A stretch of 64,000 nt of DNA from Marinoscillum sp964351625 (lineage in GTDB: Bacteria; Bacteroidota; Bacteroidia; Cytophagales; Cyclobacteriaceae): positions 101,413 to 165,412 of the forward strand of contig CAYGOV010000009.1 in the NCBI GenBank assembly GCA_964351625.1, written 5' to 3'. Under the pieces are notes generated by a model. That model saw only the letters and a list, made by a program, of their open reading frames with translations. It was not told the DNA's origin and did not search any database. How positions within the stretch are numbered: position 1 is the stretch's first letter; the number at the start of each line of letters is the position of its first letter. The translations under genes were made by a program, and so were the position numbers. Positions 26,801-36,575 of the stretch are shown piece by piece.

Positions 26801-29800
26801 GGGACCTCCAATTCGTAAAAGTTTTCCGTAAAGTCAGTACCAAACCGTATAAACCCATTGACCTCATCATCACGGAGGATATCTCCATTATTCGCTTCGG
26901 CATGCAGAAACATCTGCAACCGCCCATAGTTAATCAAATCGAAAGTCACATTCTTGAAGACCGCTCGACCGTCTTTGTCTTCAAGATTGTCCACACAGAT
27001 TTGTAAAGACTGTTCATTCACCTGTCTATTGACGATGGTAGTATTGTCACGATCACGATTGATGCCAGGAGGCACTACATACGGTGACTTATTTTCACTT
27101 CCAGTGCTGTTTTCTTCAATGTTTACCACAGAAACATTGAAGTCGGAAAAGTTGCTTTCTGGTACTTCATTTAAGCCTGTTTCGTTAAGCGCCTCTTGAT
27201 ATTTCCTCCATTGGCTGCCAACTAATTGAAGTTTAGCCATTCGGAATACAACCGGCTGCTGGAAGTTGGTAGCATACATTCGTATATATCGCACGGTCTT
27301 AAATCCAGTTATTCCACCGTACACCTTGTCTGGGTTTTTGATAGGAATTCGAAACAAGTACCACGTGGCTTCCCCACTTTGATCTGTTATCTTATCTACG
27401 ATGTGATTTTTACCAATATCTAGCTCACCTGGTCGCAATGAAAGCTTGTATTCATAGTACTCTTCCAAATCAGAAAGCGTATTGTCTTGGTTAAGGTCTT
27501 CATTGTCAGGTGTATTTGAAGAAGCAAGCGGTCTGTTGCTGCCACCATTCACTGGAGAGTTTCCCTCCAATCCATTGTAGTTTTTATATCGCTCCAAAAT
27601 TTTGGCATTTCGAGCGTCAAGATCCGATCCAGTAAAATGATGGAAATCATCACCAGAAGGGTCAGCTGCAATTTGATTTAACGCTTCGCCCGTCACACCC
27701 AAATTGCTGAGGTAATCCGCGAAAAAGGAGCTCTCCGTTTCACTTGTCAACCCATCAAATCCAATATCTTGATTTGATCGAGCTGCTGCATTGTTTTCAA
27801 AATTGTTGGTAAGAAATGGATTTGCTGGTACACGTCCCCATTCATTCTCCAATGTTTGTGTTAAGTCTCCATCGGTTGGATAGCCACTTTCAAAAGCATG
27901 TCTGCCATCGGGAATCACATCCTCCGAGACACTTCCTAAGTTAAATATCAAATCACCACCAGTAGTGTTAGACACATTGGAGTAACCAGCCTGCACGACT
28001 CCTCGAGGAGAATCAATGAAAGGATCGAGCATCCAAAATTCTAAATATTCAATATTGGTCTTATCAAAATCCACTTCTGTGGTAATGGCTCTAGTAATCC
28101 CCCCATAGTTGGTTTTAGGATCAGGCAGCAAGCCATCTCTTGTCAGGTTTGGGTTGTAGTTATACTGCCCTCGCTCCTGAGGAAAATAGGCGATATCAAA
28201 AATCGTTTCTGGAACAATGATCACATTTCGATCTCTCTGTCGAAATATCTCCTGCGGCAAAACTGGTCTGACATAGTGATTGGATAAGTCATCCTCTGTG
28301 ATGTTGCTCGGATAAAATCTGCTATTGGGCTGATAGAAAGTAGAAATGTCTATTGTGTACCAAGCCATCTTCGCACGCTTATAATTCACGCCAAGTGCAG
28401 TCCCTGCCTCTGAGGTTTTGTCATATCTTCTATCGAGTGTTTTGGGAGTCGCGGCTAGTTTCCAGCCCTGAGCACCGGCCAAATTTTGAGGTGTTACTGC
28501 GCTTTCAAAATCATCAATATAAGAGGTCCCTTTACCATCCACAAGATTGGAAGTGCCCGGAATCATCTGCGCAAACTCTGCATTGAAAGTAATAGAAGAT
28601 GGCGCCTTGGTACTTACCAATGGAAGAAAATCAATGGCTTTGGTTAAAAATGGCAAATCGCCTTGGTAGGCGATATCGAATCCGTATTTGGTGTTTTTAG
28701 TAGGCTCATCTCCTATCGTAAATCTCGATACTCCACCTGGCCGTTCATTGAGGTGGAGTATCGTAGCGCCGATATTGAACTTATCACTAAACTTATAGTC
28801 AGCTCGCGCACCGTAAAGCCACCTAGACTGAAAGTTGAAGAGATCAGCCTTTTCATAAGCGATGTTAATAGTCTTACCAGAACTGAGAATTCCCTGATTT
28901 AAGATCCGTACACGACCAAGATTGTAATCTACAGAATAGTCAAGTCCTTCAGTAAGTGGGGTGTTACCTGCCGTAACTACCACAGAGTTTTCTGCAATAT
29001 TTATACCTGGGAGAGCGATTTCACTCGAAGACCCAGCATTGAACTTACCGACTATAAAGTATTTGTTTTTCGATGCGACTTGCTCAGCATCTGCCCGTGT
29101 TGTTCGGTATAGGGTGTCATAAACATACTTTTCCTTCAGGAAAACTTCATCATCAAAGAACTTACTCTCCAATGTAGAACCAAAGGGCTCAAGGACTGGA
29201 AAGATAATATTGCCATTACGCACATCTATAGTTACACCATCTATGTAATCAAAATTCCCATCTCGTTGGCGGTCATTGTTTTGATTGAGTTGATCTAGTC
29301 CCAGCAATCCAATAAGTGGCTGATCTTTGGTGGCTCGGCCTTCATGCAACGATGGGTTATCAATACCTGTGGCATCATCTCGGTAATGTACGCGTAGTGT
29401 AAAACCCTCACGCTCTATCTGGCTTGCATTGAGGTTGTAGATGTTTTTCATCATCAAATCCCAAGAAGGAATCTGGGTGTTGATCTTGTTTGGACGAAGC
29501 AACTTCATCACGATGACTTCATCCTCCTTGAAGATTTGGTAATCTTCACTTAGTTCTCCAACCTTATACACCTGCCCGTTGAAAGTGTATTCATAAGATA
29601 CAGCCAACATCTCGTCATTTTGAAGTTTTCGCAAAAGCGTGACATAACCCAGTCGGTTATTAATGACGAATTCATCCTGCTCCAACTGGCGAGCGGTTCC
29701 AACTTTGACGAAATCAGTGGCATTCACGAAATTAAAGTCAGATTCTAATACCCCTGATACCTGATCACTTTTCCGAAAACTCGTATTCGCGGTAACATCA

Positions 29801-31053
29801 TCATACAAATTGTTGGCATCATTATCCGTCGGGAAAAAAGTAGGTTGACCACTGGCCGATGTTACTGCATAATTTCCAGCCGTCACTTTATTTGGATTCC
29901 TATGAATGTTTTTGTTCTCTCCCTCACCCAAGTCCAAAAGACCAACTACCTCACGTGTCGATCTAGTATCGTTATTTCTATTGATCACATAGATTTCCAC
30001 CCTTGTCACATTCACACCAGAAGTGATTTGTGGTAAGGTACTAAGCCATCTTTCGTAATTGTCTCGAAAGAAATGCCCTAAGAAGAAATGTCGATTTTCA
30101 TCGTAATTGGAGCCTCTTACTTCAAACTCTTTCCCTTGGAAACCACTTTCTATGGTGAGCACATCACTCTTTCCTTGCTGACGAGATGCCACACCTGTCA
30201 AATATAATTTCCCAAATTGGAGTTGGGTTTTCACTCCGAAAAGTGCCTGGGCTCCCGTCATTAAGCTATTCGAGACAGGCATACTTACGTTACCTATCTC
30301 TATCTTTTTGACGATATCCTCGTCGTATCCAGTAAATTCTACTTTGAGGTTGTTTTGAAAATCGAAGGTGTTATTGTTATCAAAATTGGCAGTGACGGCT
30401 AGTTTCTCACCAATCTTACCAACAAGGTTCAGAGAGATCTGCTGATCAAAATTGAATCCACCATTACGCTGCTGTCGCAAAGGAACAGCCGGATTGTCTA
30501 CCCTTTGCCACCTGCCACCAAAGTCAAGGTTTACAAATCCATTTGGTTGGATGTCCACATAACTACCTCCAAATAATCTATCAAACATGGGACTTATGTA
30601 AAGTCGAGGAATCAAGCTTCGGCCACTGACAGCACTTTCTCCATCTAGTCCTGCGGAACGTTCTTGGAAGTATTCTTTGGCTATTTGCTGATCGTTGAAT
30701 TTGTCATACTCCTCAAAAGTCATAGTAGTGACGGGTCTGAAGTTGACATCTCCGATTCGCTCGTAGACGGAGTAATTGACAGTAGAATCGAAATCAACTT
30801 GAAGATCTACCGCACTTGGATCTGCTAAAAGTAATGAAGAATGACTTCCGCTATTAGAAAACGGGTCTCCAAACCTGTAAGGTGCTTGGTAGGTTGGTAC
30901 TTTTGTTGGTATATATGGAGGTATTGTGTCCTGCTTTACAGAATCTTGAGGAATCTGCTGCAGTCGCATAGCGCTTGAGGCGTATGATTTTGTCTCAACG
31001 TCACAAAGCAACAGCACACTTACTATTAGTTGTATGTAAGTTCTCCTCTTCAA
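23875..31053 (-). CDS. sprA: Gliding motility / type IX secretion translocon protein SprA (Sov)
   Basis: A 2392-residue outer-membrane protein, by far the largest gene here. SprA forms the giant barrel through which type IX secretion substrates leave the periplasm; it is called Sov in Porphyromonas. The N-terminus has a signal sequence (IQLIVSVLLLCDVE, then Ala/Ser). The body alternates amphipathic strands and long loops. Recognisable stretches include NFDNNNTFDFQNNLKVEFTG, ITLNNNVLDYPQ and the C-terminal barrel strand ending in Leu-Ala-Gln. The size matches F. johnsoniae SprA (about 2400). It sits between ruvA and gcvH, a neighbourhood I recall in other Bacteroidota. Confidence 0.97.
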   Translation of the reverse strand: MKRRTYIQLIVSVLLLCDVETKSYASSAMRLQQIPQDSVKQDTIPPYIPTKVPTYQAPYRFGDPFSNSGSHSSLLLADPSAVDLQVDFDSTVNYSVYERIGDVNFRPVTTMTFEEYDKFNDQQIAKEYFQERSAGLDGESAVSGRSLIPRLYISPMFDRLFGGSYVDIQPNGFVNLDFGGRWQRVDNPAVPLRQQRNGGFNFDQQISLNLVGKIGEKLAVTANFDNNNTFDFQNNLKVEFTGYDEDIVKKIEIGNVSMPVSNSLMTGAQALFGVKTQLQFGKLYLTGVASRQQGKSDVLTIESGFQGKEFEVRGSNYDENRHFFLGHFFRDNYERWLSTLPQITSGVNVTRVEIYVINRNNDTRSTREVVGLLDLGEGENKNIHRNPNKVTAGNYAVTSASGQPTFFPTDNDANNLYDDVTANTSFRKSDQVSGVLESDFNFVNATDFVKVGTARQLEQDEFVINNRLGYVTLLRKLQNDEMLAVSYEYTFNGQVYKVGELSEDYQIFKEDEVIVMKLLRPNKINTQIPSWDLMMKNIYNLNASQIEREGFTLRVHYRDDATGIDNPSLHEGRATKDQPLIGLLGLDQLNQNNDRQRDGNFDYIDGVTIDVRNGNIIFPVLEPFGSTLESKFFDDEVFLKEKYVYDTLYRTTRADAEQVASKNKYFIVGKFNAGSSSEIALPGINIAENSVVVTAGNTPLTEGLDYSVDYNLGRVRILNQGILSSGKTINIAYEKADLFNFQSRWLYGARADYKFSDKFNIGATILHLNERPGGVSRFTIGDEPTKNTKYGFDIAYQGDLPFLTKAIDFLPLVSTKAPSSITFNAEFAQMIPGTSNLVDGKGTSYIDDFESAVTPQNLAGAQGWKLAATPKTLDRRYDKTSEAGTALGVNYKRAKMAWYTIDISTFYQPNSRFYPSNITEDDLSNHYVRPVLPQEIFRQRDRNVIIVPETIFDIAYFPQERGQYNYNPNLTRDGLLPDPKTNYGGITRAITTEVDFDKTNIEYLEFWMLDPFIDSPRGVVQAGYSNVSNTTGGDLIFNLGSVSEDVIPDGRHAFESGYPTDGDLTQTLENEWGRVPANPFLTNNFENNAAARSNQDIGFDGLTSETESSFFADYLSNLGVTGEALNQIAADPSGDDFHHFTGSDLDARNAKILERYKNYNGLEGNSPVNGGSNRPLASSNTPDNEDLNQDNTLSDLEEYYEYKLSLRPGELDIGKNHIVDKITDQSGEATWYLFRIPIKNPDKVYGGITGFKTVRYIRMYATNFQQPVVFRMAKLQLVGSQWRKYQEALNETGLNEVPESNFSDFNVSVVNIEENSTGSENKSPYVVPPGINRDRDNTTIVNRQVNEQSLQICVDNLEDKDGRAVFKNVTFDLINYGRLQMFLHAEANNGDILRDDEVNGFIRFGTDFTENFYELEVPLKITPDGVTGTGDALARAVWPLENEIDISINEMLGIKSERNRLDGDERIPYTAKSNDGKYNITVKGRPDISSIQVLMIGVRNPESDDRAPKSVCLWANELRVTDFDKRKGWAANARISTKLADVATVSASTRYTSIGFGNIQQTIQQRTRNETIQYDISANVNVDKFLLPERTGLKVPMFVSYEKSRTTPQYDPLDPDVPLEASLEAFDTEEERQNYSRIVEDRTERRSINFTNVHKEKVNPDANKHFFDVENLSFSYAYSDVVTSNSTTETFLQKRVSGGVAYNYSPKPLTIEPFAKSEMFSSPYLKLIKDVNLTLNPSSVSIRGDLDRNFRLTQLYDDKLEVDRSQAYYERLFTFNRNYALRWSPFKSLNLDYAARVNAVIDEIEGPDTPISGDIDTQEERDYIWEEVKSLGRMRAFGQDISATYKLPLDKFPLTDWLSADLKYGVGYIWTAGSKVEVDSLFFGNTIENKRDRGIASKVDLVKLYNKIEYLKSVNTPSRKKADEESTFNPAKAFLRILMSVRNVNMTYNIRESTALTGFGPSAFLFGLDSGFNAPGWEFILGDQDPNIRFNAANNDWLVKNTSLTSPFIQTHSTDLGLRASIEPAPDLKIQLDAKRTNTASFEETFRFDPLVTENKGFTSLTPARKGSYSVSFLSIKTAFDEKGNNNSSEAFNVFVKNIDEIRRKQNSLNNEFGYYDTLSQDVLIPSFIAAYSGQSSSDVALTPFPKIPLPGWRLDYAGLSKIPALAAIFSSVSLTHGYRSVYNVNDYNFNINSYGDRIGDDFSITLNNNVLDYPQASDTTGSGRYAPVYIINQVTISEQFAPLIGINIRTKNNITTRVEYKKDRMLSLNMTNAQVTETTSNDVTLDFGYSQEEFKVPFKIKGRTVTLENAITMRVSLTLRDAETIQRKLDGQSTITNGNTNFQFRPSLTYKLNDQLDLTMYFERSVTEPKVSSFKTATTAFGTQLRFSLAQ

Positions 31054-31065
31054 GAAAAAGTTTAG

Positions 31066-31659
31066 TCAGGTTCTCTTAAGCGCCAATTTCAGCAAATCTT
31101 CCAATTTAATTTCTGAACCATACTGCTTTAAGAGGCTATCAATACTCTTTTCTGCAGCTGGTTTGGCTATGCCCAAGGTGGTCAAGGCGGATAACGCCTC
31201 ATTTCTCATTGTATTGTTAGGAGTAGATACAAATTCGGCACCTTTTTCAAGGTCTCCTTCTTTCAACATTTTATCCTTCAACTCAAGGATAATACGCTGT
31301 GCGGTTTTCAACCCGATCCCTTTTACCCCCTGAATAGTTTTTACATCCTCATTGACTATGGCTCTGTGAAGTTCTTCGGGAGAAAGTGAAGACAACACCA
31401 TCAAACCTGTACTCGGCCCAACACCCGATATGGAAGTCAGCTCTAGGAAGCGTTTCTTTTCTGATTGCTCCGCAAAGCCAAAGAGGGTATGCGCATCTTC
31501 TTTTATATGTAAATGAGTGTAAATCTTGGTGCGCTCAAGGTTTTTGATGGCTGTATATGTGATGAGACTGATCTTGGCTTCATAGCCTATGCCGCCGATA
31601 TCCACCACCACATACGTTGGGTCTTTTACGACAAGTTTGCCTTCTAGATAATTAATCAT
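31066..31659 (-). CDS. ruvA: Holliday junction branch-migration protein RuvA
   Basis: A 197-residue DNA-binding subunit of the RuvAB branch-migration motor. It has an N-terminal OB fold starting MINYLEGKLV, two helix-hairpin-helix units (SISGVGPSTGLMVLS and GVKGIGLKTAQRIILELKDK, about residues 70-125) and a C-terminal domain III (about 150-195) that contacts RuvB. It overlaps maeB by 4 bases and precedes sprA by 12. ruvB and ruvC are elsewhere. Confidence 0.97.
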   Translation of the reverse strand: MINYLEGKLVVKDPTYVVVDIGGIGYEAKISLITYTAIKNLERTKIYTHLHIKEDAHTLFGFAEQSEKKRFLELTSISGVGPSTGLMVLSSLSPEELHRAIVNEDVKTIQGVKGIGLKTAQRIILELKDKMLKEGDLEKGAEFVSTPNNTMRNEALSALTTLGIAKPAAEKSIDSLLKQYGSEIKLEDLLKLALKRT

Positions 31660-33953
31660 TTGGTCCCTTTCTTCTCCCTTTTTTCGTTGAGTTGTGCGTC
31701 CACAACGGCTATTGCCACCATATTAAGAATATCTCTCACAGAGCTCCCCACTTGAAGTACGTGAACTGATTTATTCATTCCCATCAGTACAGGACCTATA
31801 GCATCCGCCCCTCCAAGTTCCATCAACAATTTGTAAGCGATGTTACCTGAGTCTAAATCAGGGAAAATCAATGTATTTGCTGGATTCTTGGCAAGTGCAC
31901 TAAAAGGATAGTTCTCCACCAATAAATCTTTGTTCAGCGCTACGTTGGCTTGGATGTCTCCATCTATGACCATGTCTGGCCATTTTTGCTTTGCCAACTT
32001 CACCGCTTTAGCAGTTTTTTCAGGCACCTCTCCACGTGCAGATCCAAAATTGGAATAAGAAAGCACGGCAATTCGAGGCTCGGTATCAAAGAACTTAACC
32101 ACTCGTGAAGTAAGTCCTATTATGTCTACAAGCTCCTCAGCACTTGGGTTCAAATTCACCGTAGTATCCGCAAAGAAGAAATTCCCTTTGTTGTTGCTGA
32201 TGATGTACATCCCCGCAACACGGTTGACTCCAGGTTCTACCCCGATAATCTGAAGTGCAGGAAGAATGGTTTTTGGGTAATCATTGGACAAGCCAGAAAT
32301 AAGAGCATCCCCCTCTCCAAGCTGTACCATCATAGCACCAAAGTGATTTCTGCTACGGGTCATCTCTTTGCGAGCTGACTTTAGCGATACCCCTTTGCGC
32401 TGGCGTAGCTCATAAAACTTCTGAGCATAGTCCTCCACCATTTTTGGTGATTGATAAGGATCTATAATTTGGCACCCCAAGAGGCCATCTAATTCGTGCT
32501 CAGTAATGAGTGTTTCGATAACTTCCTTTTTACCTAATAGGATCGGAATAGCGATCTTGTCATCCATGGCCATCTGTGCCGCCTTAAGGATATTCACATC
32601 ATCTGCTTCCGCAAAAACAACCCTTTTCGGGGATCGGCGTGCTCTTGTGATAATGCGTGTCATCAAACGCTGATCTATACCTACACGCTCTTGAAGCTCT
32701 TGCTCATACTTCAACCAATCGGTGATTTCACCTTTAGCGACACCACTTTCCATAGCTGCTTTTGCGACAGCTGGAGAAATCGTAGTGATTAATCTTGGGT
32801 CTAAAGGTTTTGGTATGAGATACTCTTTGCCAAACTTCAGATTGCTCTGTCCATATGCTTTCAGCACCATTTCTGGTACAGGTTCTTTTGCTAAGTTGGC
32901 TATGGCCCAAACAGCAGCCAACTTCATTTCTTCATTGATGGCAGTAGCCCGAACGTCGAGTGCTCCACGGAATATGTAGGGAAACCCGAGTACGTTATTC
33001 ACCTGATTAGGATGATCGGATCGACCAGTTGCCATTACAATGTCTTTGCGTGATTTCATCGCCAGTTCGTAAGGAATCTCCGGATCTGGATTGGACAAAG
33101 CAAAAACAATTGGATTATCTGCCATTGCTTTTAGTGCAGCTGGCTGCAGAATGTTGGCAATGGATAAGCCAAGGAATACATCTGCACCTAACAATGCATC
33201 TTCTAATGAATCTATATCCTCACGATCCGTCGCATATCGGGCTTTGGTTTCGTCAAGATTGCCACGAGATTTTTTGATGACGCCTTTGCTATCCGTCATT
33301 ATGATATTCTCGCGTTTCGCGCCAAGCGATGTGTAAAGGTCTGTACATGCAATGGCTGCAGCTCCTGCTCCACTTACCACGATAGTGACCTCCTCAATTT
33401 TTTTATTGCATAGCTCAAGCGCATTGATCAATGCAGCAGAAGAAATAATCGCTGTACCGTGCTGATCATCGTGCATCACTGGGATGCTCATTGATTCACG
33501 TAACTCGCGCTCAATCTTGAAGCTCTCAGGTGCTTTAATATCTTCTAAGTTGATTCCGCCAAAAGTCGGTTCAAGGCTTTTTACAATCTGAATAAACTTA
33601 TCGGGATCAGTCTCATCTATCTCAATATCAAAAACATCAATCCCGGCGAATTTTTTGAATAATACGCCTTTTCCCTCCATCACAGGCTTAGAAGCTTCTG
33701 GGCCAATATTGCCAAGTCCTAAAACAGCGGTACCGTTGGTAATAACCCCTACTAGATTTCCTTTAGCAGTATATCTGTAAACTTTCTCCTTATCAGCCGC
33801 TATTTCCTTACATGGCTCAGCTACCCCTGGCGAGTATGCCAACGCAAGATCATGTTGCGTACTTAGTGGTTTAGTAGGATTGACTTCAATCTTTCCAGCA
33901 GGTTTGGATTCATGAAAATCTAACGCTTCTTTCTTTCTAATTTTTGCACACAT
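31656..33953 (-). CDS. maeB: NADP-dependent malic enzyme with C-terminal phosphotransacetylase-like domain
   Basis: A 765-residue MaeB-type enzyme making pyruvate, CO2 and NADPH from malate. The malic enzyme part (about 1-430) has the start ALDFHESKPAGKIEV, LALAYSPGVAEPC, GNLVGVITNGTAVLGLG, HDDQHGTA and VVSGAGAAAIAC. The second half (about 435-755) is the phosphate acetyl/butyryl-transferase-like domain (RVVFAEADDVNILKAAQ, FADTTVNLNPSAEEL), which is regulatory in E. coli MaeB. It is preceded by the DUF4837 gene at 32 bases. Confidence 0.96.
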   Translation of the reverse strand: MCAKIRKKEALDFHESKPAGKIEVNPTKPLSTQHDLALAYSPGVAEPCKEIAADKEKVYRYTAKGNLVGVITNGTAVLGLGNIGPEASKPVMEGKGVLFKKFAGIDVFDIEIDETDPDKFIQIVKSLEPTFGGINLEDIKAPESFKIERELRESMSIPVMHDDQHGTAIISSAALINALELCNKKIEEVTIVVSGAGAAAIACTDLYTSLGAKRENIIMTDSKGVIKKSRGNLDETKARYATDREDIDSLEDALLGADVFLGLSIANILQPAALKAMADNPIVFALSNPDPEIPYELAMKSRKDIVMATGRSDHPNQVNNVLGFPYIFRGALDVRATAINEEMKLAAVWAIANLAKEPVPEMVLKAYGQSNLKFGKEYLIPKPLDPRLITTISPAVAKAAMESGVAKGEITDWLKYEQELQERVGIDQRLMTRIITRARRSPKRVVFAEADDVNILKAAQMAMDDKIAIPILLGKKEVIETLITEHELDGLLGCQIIDPYQSPKMVEDYAQKFYELRQRKGVSLKSARKEMTRSRNHFGAMMVQLGEGDALISGLSNDYPKTILPALQIIGVEPGVNRVAGMYIISNNKGNFFFADTTVNLNPSAEELVDIIGLTSRVVKFFDTEPRIAVLSYSNFGSARGEVPEKTAKAVKLAKQKWPDMVIDGDIQANVALNKDLLVENYPFSALAKNPANTLIFPDLDSGNIAYKLLMELGGADAIGPVLMGMNKSVHVLQVGSSVRDILNMVAIAVVDAQLNEKREKKGTK

Positions 33954-33985
33954 AATTGATGGGGTTTAAGCAATTGGGGTAAATC

Positions 33986-35065
33986 TTAATTCTGGGTTAT
34001 TTCTGCCTCAGAAGAAGTATTAAAGGTAGATAAGATCGCCTCTACTTCACGCATAAGAGGTTTCTTTTTCATACCTGCAGCATAGACGTATCCTTCGATA
34101 TAATATAGCTTCTGGCTCGCCTGATCTACAAAACTGTAACTCACGAATGGCCCCCCCGCAGAGCTGTTACTGACTTTCCAAAGCCCTCTTGCCTCCACAG
34201 CAAACTGACCTTTGAAACTGACACGCTCAGTATATACAGGAATGGTGGTTTGTCTATCAATAAAAAGTTCAGGTTTTTGAGAATCTCGCAGGTAAGTGGT
34301 GGTCACTTCATCACGCAGTAGTGCCACATCATCAAACACATCTGGCGTCACATAATCCGTCTCATACACAAAAACGTTTTGCTCATAATCTGCCTCTAGC
34401 TTTCTCAGCCAAATAAAATTGTCCAGATCAGCTGCTTTGTCCCAGCCATAGGGCACTCCAATGGAATAGCCGTGTTTCTCTGTGATAGCCGCCATCATTT
34501 CAAATTCCTTTTTAGAAAGAACTTGCTCACGAACGCGCTCGCGAACAGCCGACTCAAATAGCGCTACCAAACTTGCTTTATTATCCGCCAGCTTCTTTAC
34601 AAGCTGCTCCTCAGATTGACCAAAGAGGTACAAAACGATCTGCCCTTTGGCAAACTCATCTCTCCTTACCGTGTAAAAGAGGCTGCTATCCTGCTTAATC
34701 ATTTTGAGAGAATTGTCTGTGAAGTACTCTCGGATGTTTCTACTCTCAATGCCTTCAGCATCAAGTGTCATCACGAAAATCATGTTTTTAGCATTTTTCA
34801 AGACGTCATTCAGCTTGCGCGGATTCACTTTGCTCATGCTGTATTCATATTCGTCCTGTGGGAGCATCTTCATATATTGACGAAACATCCCTTTCAGTTG
34901 GTCGCCTAGTTGGCCCTCCCATTGTAATGAGTCCATGACCAAAATGATTTCATCTGCCTCACCTCGAGCTATTGGCATGAAGTCCTTTTTTAATTTATCT
35001 GTAGCGCTTTGGCATCCATAAAGTGCTATTAATACTGTGATGAAAATTTTAAAATAGCTATTCAT
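33986..35065 (-). CDS. DUF4837 family lipoprotein
   Basis: A 359-residue predicted lipoprotein. The N-terminus FKIFITVLIALYGCQS gives a lipobox with the acylated Cys at about residue 18. The repeated structure of two similar halves (about 40-190 and 190-345), GVPYGWDKAADLDNFIWLRK, and PFVSYSFVDQASQKLYYIEGYVYA match the DUF4837 family of Bacteroidota (assigned from memory), whose function is unknown. It lies between a lytic transglycosylase and maeB, so an envelope role is plausible. Confidence 0.85.
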   Translation of the reverse strand: MNSYFKIFITVLIALYGCQSATDKLKKDFMPIARGEADEIILVMDSLQWEGQLGDQLKGMFRQYMKMLPQDEYEYSMSKVNPRKLNDVLKNAKNMIFVMTLDAEGIESRNIREYFTDNSLKMIKQDSSLFYTVRRDEFAKGQIVLYLFGQSEEQLVKKLADNKASLVALFESAVRERVREQVLSKKEFEMMAAITEKHGYSIGVPYGWDKAADLDNFIWLRKLEADYEQNVFVYETDYVTPDVFDDVALLRDEVTTTYLRDSQKPELFIDRQTTIPVYTERVSFKGQFAVEARGLWKVSNSSAGGPFVSYSFVDQASQKLYYIEGYVYAAGMKKKPLMREVEAILSTFNTSSEAEITQN

Positions 35066-35076
35066 TTGAAATCTGG

Positions 35077-36423
35077 TTATTGAGTGGAAATAATCAATCG
35101 CTGCCCAGGCTGTATTGTATTCGTACTAAGATTATTAAGCTGCTTCAATCGCTCAATTGAAAGTCCATTATAATTCTTCGCTATGTCCCAAAGCGTATCG
35201 CCTACTTGGACGTAATGAAACTTTTTATCAGCTGAAACTCCTGATGTAATGGTTGTATTATTCTGGGCATAAAGGTCTTTGGTATCGCTACTATAGGTCG
35301 GCAACACATAGATTTTCAGGTATTGCCCCACGCGGATCATATTGCTCGATAGATTATTCCATTCCTTGATATCTGCAACGCCTACATTGTATTTATTGGC
35401 GATGACTCCTAACACATCCCCACTTCGCACTCTATAGACTTGCTTTTCACGACCATAGGTACTGCCAGGAGTATTCCTTGCCAAATAGTCGAGATGCTCC
35501 TTTCCAACTTTAGAAGCTGTGTCGTAGAGCATGAAACGATTGGAAACTACTTGCTCTTTTATATCAGCAGGTATTCTGAGCGTGAAGTTTTTGGTGCCTT
35601 CCGGTAAGGCACCACGCTTTATGGATGGATTCAATAGAAGCATATCCCCCAAACAGATGTTGAGTTGTGCTGCGAATGTCTCTAAGTGAAAATATTGACT
35701 TACCATGATTGTATCTGATTCTGGTAACTTGTCTTTTCTTGACGGGATCAAGTTGTGCTCGTCTGCATAGTGAATAGTATATGCAATAGCAACGAATTGT
35801 GGGACATATGATCGTGTTTCACGTGGTAAGTAGTCATAAATCTCCCAAAAATGTTCTTTGTAGCCGCTTCTCCTGATGGCCTTGCGCACATTACCAGGTC
35901 CACAATTGTATGCAGCCATCGCCAACTCCCAATCACCAAAAGAGCTATAAAGGTCTCTCAAATGTCTTGCAGCTGCATCAGAAGCAACATAAGGATCCAT
36001 CCGGTCATCTAGATACCAGTCATTTGACAAACCATACATTTTGCCTGTGCTAGACATGAACTGCCATAATCCAACTGCATTTGCTCTAGAAACGGCATTA
36101 GTTCTAAGACCAGATTCAACAATTGCTAGGTATTTAAGCTCATTTGGTACATTGTAACGTGCAAGTGCCTTTTCAAAAATGGGGAAATAGACATCCAAGC
36201 GCTCCATCACTCCTAGTGTGTACGGACGATCACGAATCGTAAAGTAGTCGATAAACGACTTTACTTTTTCATTGTAATTCAGCGGTATATCTGACTCCAT
36301 ACAACTGAGACGGTCTGCTACCTCCTCATAGGAAGCATCTGGTATATGGTCATAGTCACTCAGGGTTTGTGCTTGTGCAAAACCTGATATCAGAAAGAAG
36401 GAAAGGACAATTAATAATCTCAT
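35077..36423 (-). CDS. Membrane-bound lytic murein transglycosylase D-like, SLT + two LysM
   Basis: A 448-residue muramidase that cleaves peptidoglycan to 1,6-anhydro products. It has a signal peptide (MRLLIVLSFFLISGFAQAQ), an SLT domain at about residues 90-215 with the catalytic Glu103 in YLAIVESGL, then VGLWQFMSSTGKMYGL and AMAAYNCGPGNV. Two LysM domains follow at about 320-365 (YRVRSGDVLGVIANKYNV) and 400-445 (HYVQVGDTLWDIAKNYNG). The ATG at 36423 is chosen because it begins the signal peptide; the frame extends to 36546. It starts a long minus-strand run. Confidence 0.95.
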   Translation of the reverse strand: MRLLIVLSFFLISGFAQAQTLSDYDHIPDASYEEVADRLSCMESDIPLNYNEKVKSFIDYFTIRDRPYTLGVMERLDVYFPIFEKALARYNVPNELKYLAIVESGLRTNAVSRANAVGLWQFMSSTGKMYGLSNDWYLDDRMDPYVASDAAARHLRDLYSSFGDWELAMAAYNCGPGNVRKAIRRSGYKEHFWEIYDYLPRETRSYVPQFVAIAYTIHYADEHNLIPSRKDKLPESDTIMVSQYFHLETFAAQLNICLGDMLLLNPSIKRGALPEGTKNFTLRIPADIKEQVVSNRFMLYDTASKVGKEHLDYLARNTPGSTYGREKQVYRVRSGDVLGVIANKYNVGVADIKEWNNLSSNMIRVGQYLKIYVLPTYSSDTKDLYAQNNTTITSGVSADKKFHYVQVGDTLWDIAKNYNGLSIERLKQLNNLSTNTIQPGQRLIISTQ

Positions 36424-36521
36424 AAAGAAACAACGATATAAGTAATATGCACATTGCTTGAAGTTGTGCTCGACTGCTCTAATTATTTCTAAGCACAACA
36501 TGAACCCAAGAGAAATAAGAT

Positions 36522-36549
36522 AAAAAAAGTGAACGCGAAGGTTCACTTT
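36522..36549 (-). terminator. Terminator after tatA
   Basis: AAAGTGAAC/GTTCACTTT 9-bp stem with a 6-base loop, followed by a seven-T run on the minus strand. It ends the flippase-to-tatA run and insulates the mltD-like gene downstream. Confidence 0.85.
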
Positions 36550-36575
36550 AGATTATACAATTGCTTTGGAGGGTT

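Noticed and set aside
23875..31053. Large sprA gene as a possible fusion or non-ribosomal synthetase
   Set aside because: The composition and length match SprA; no adenylation or condensation motifs are present.
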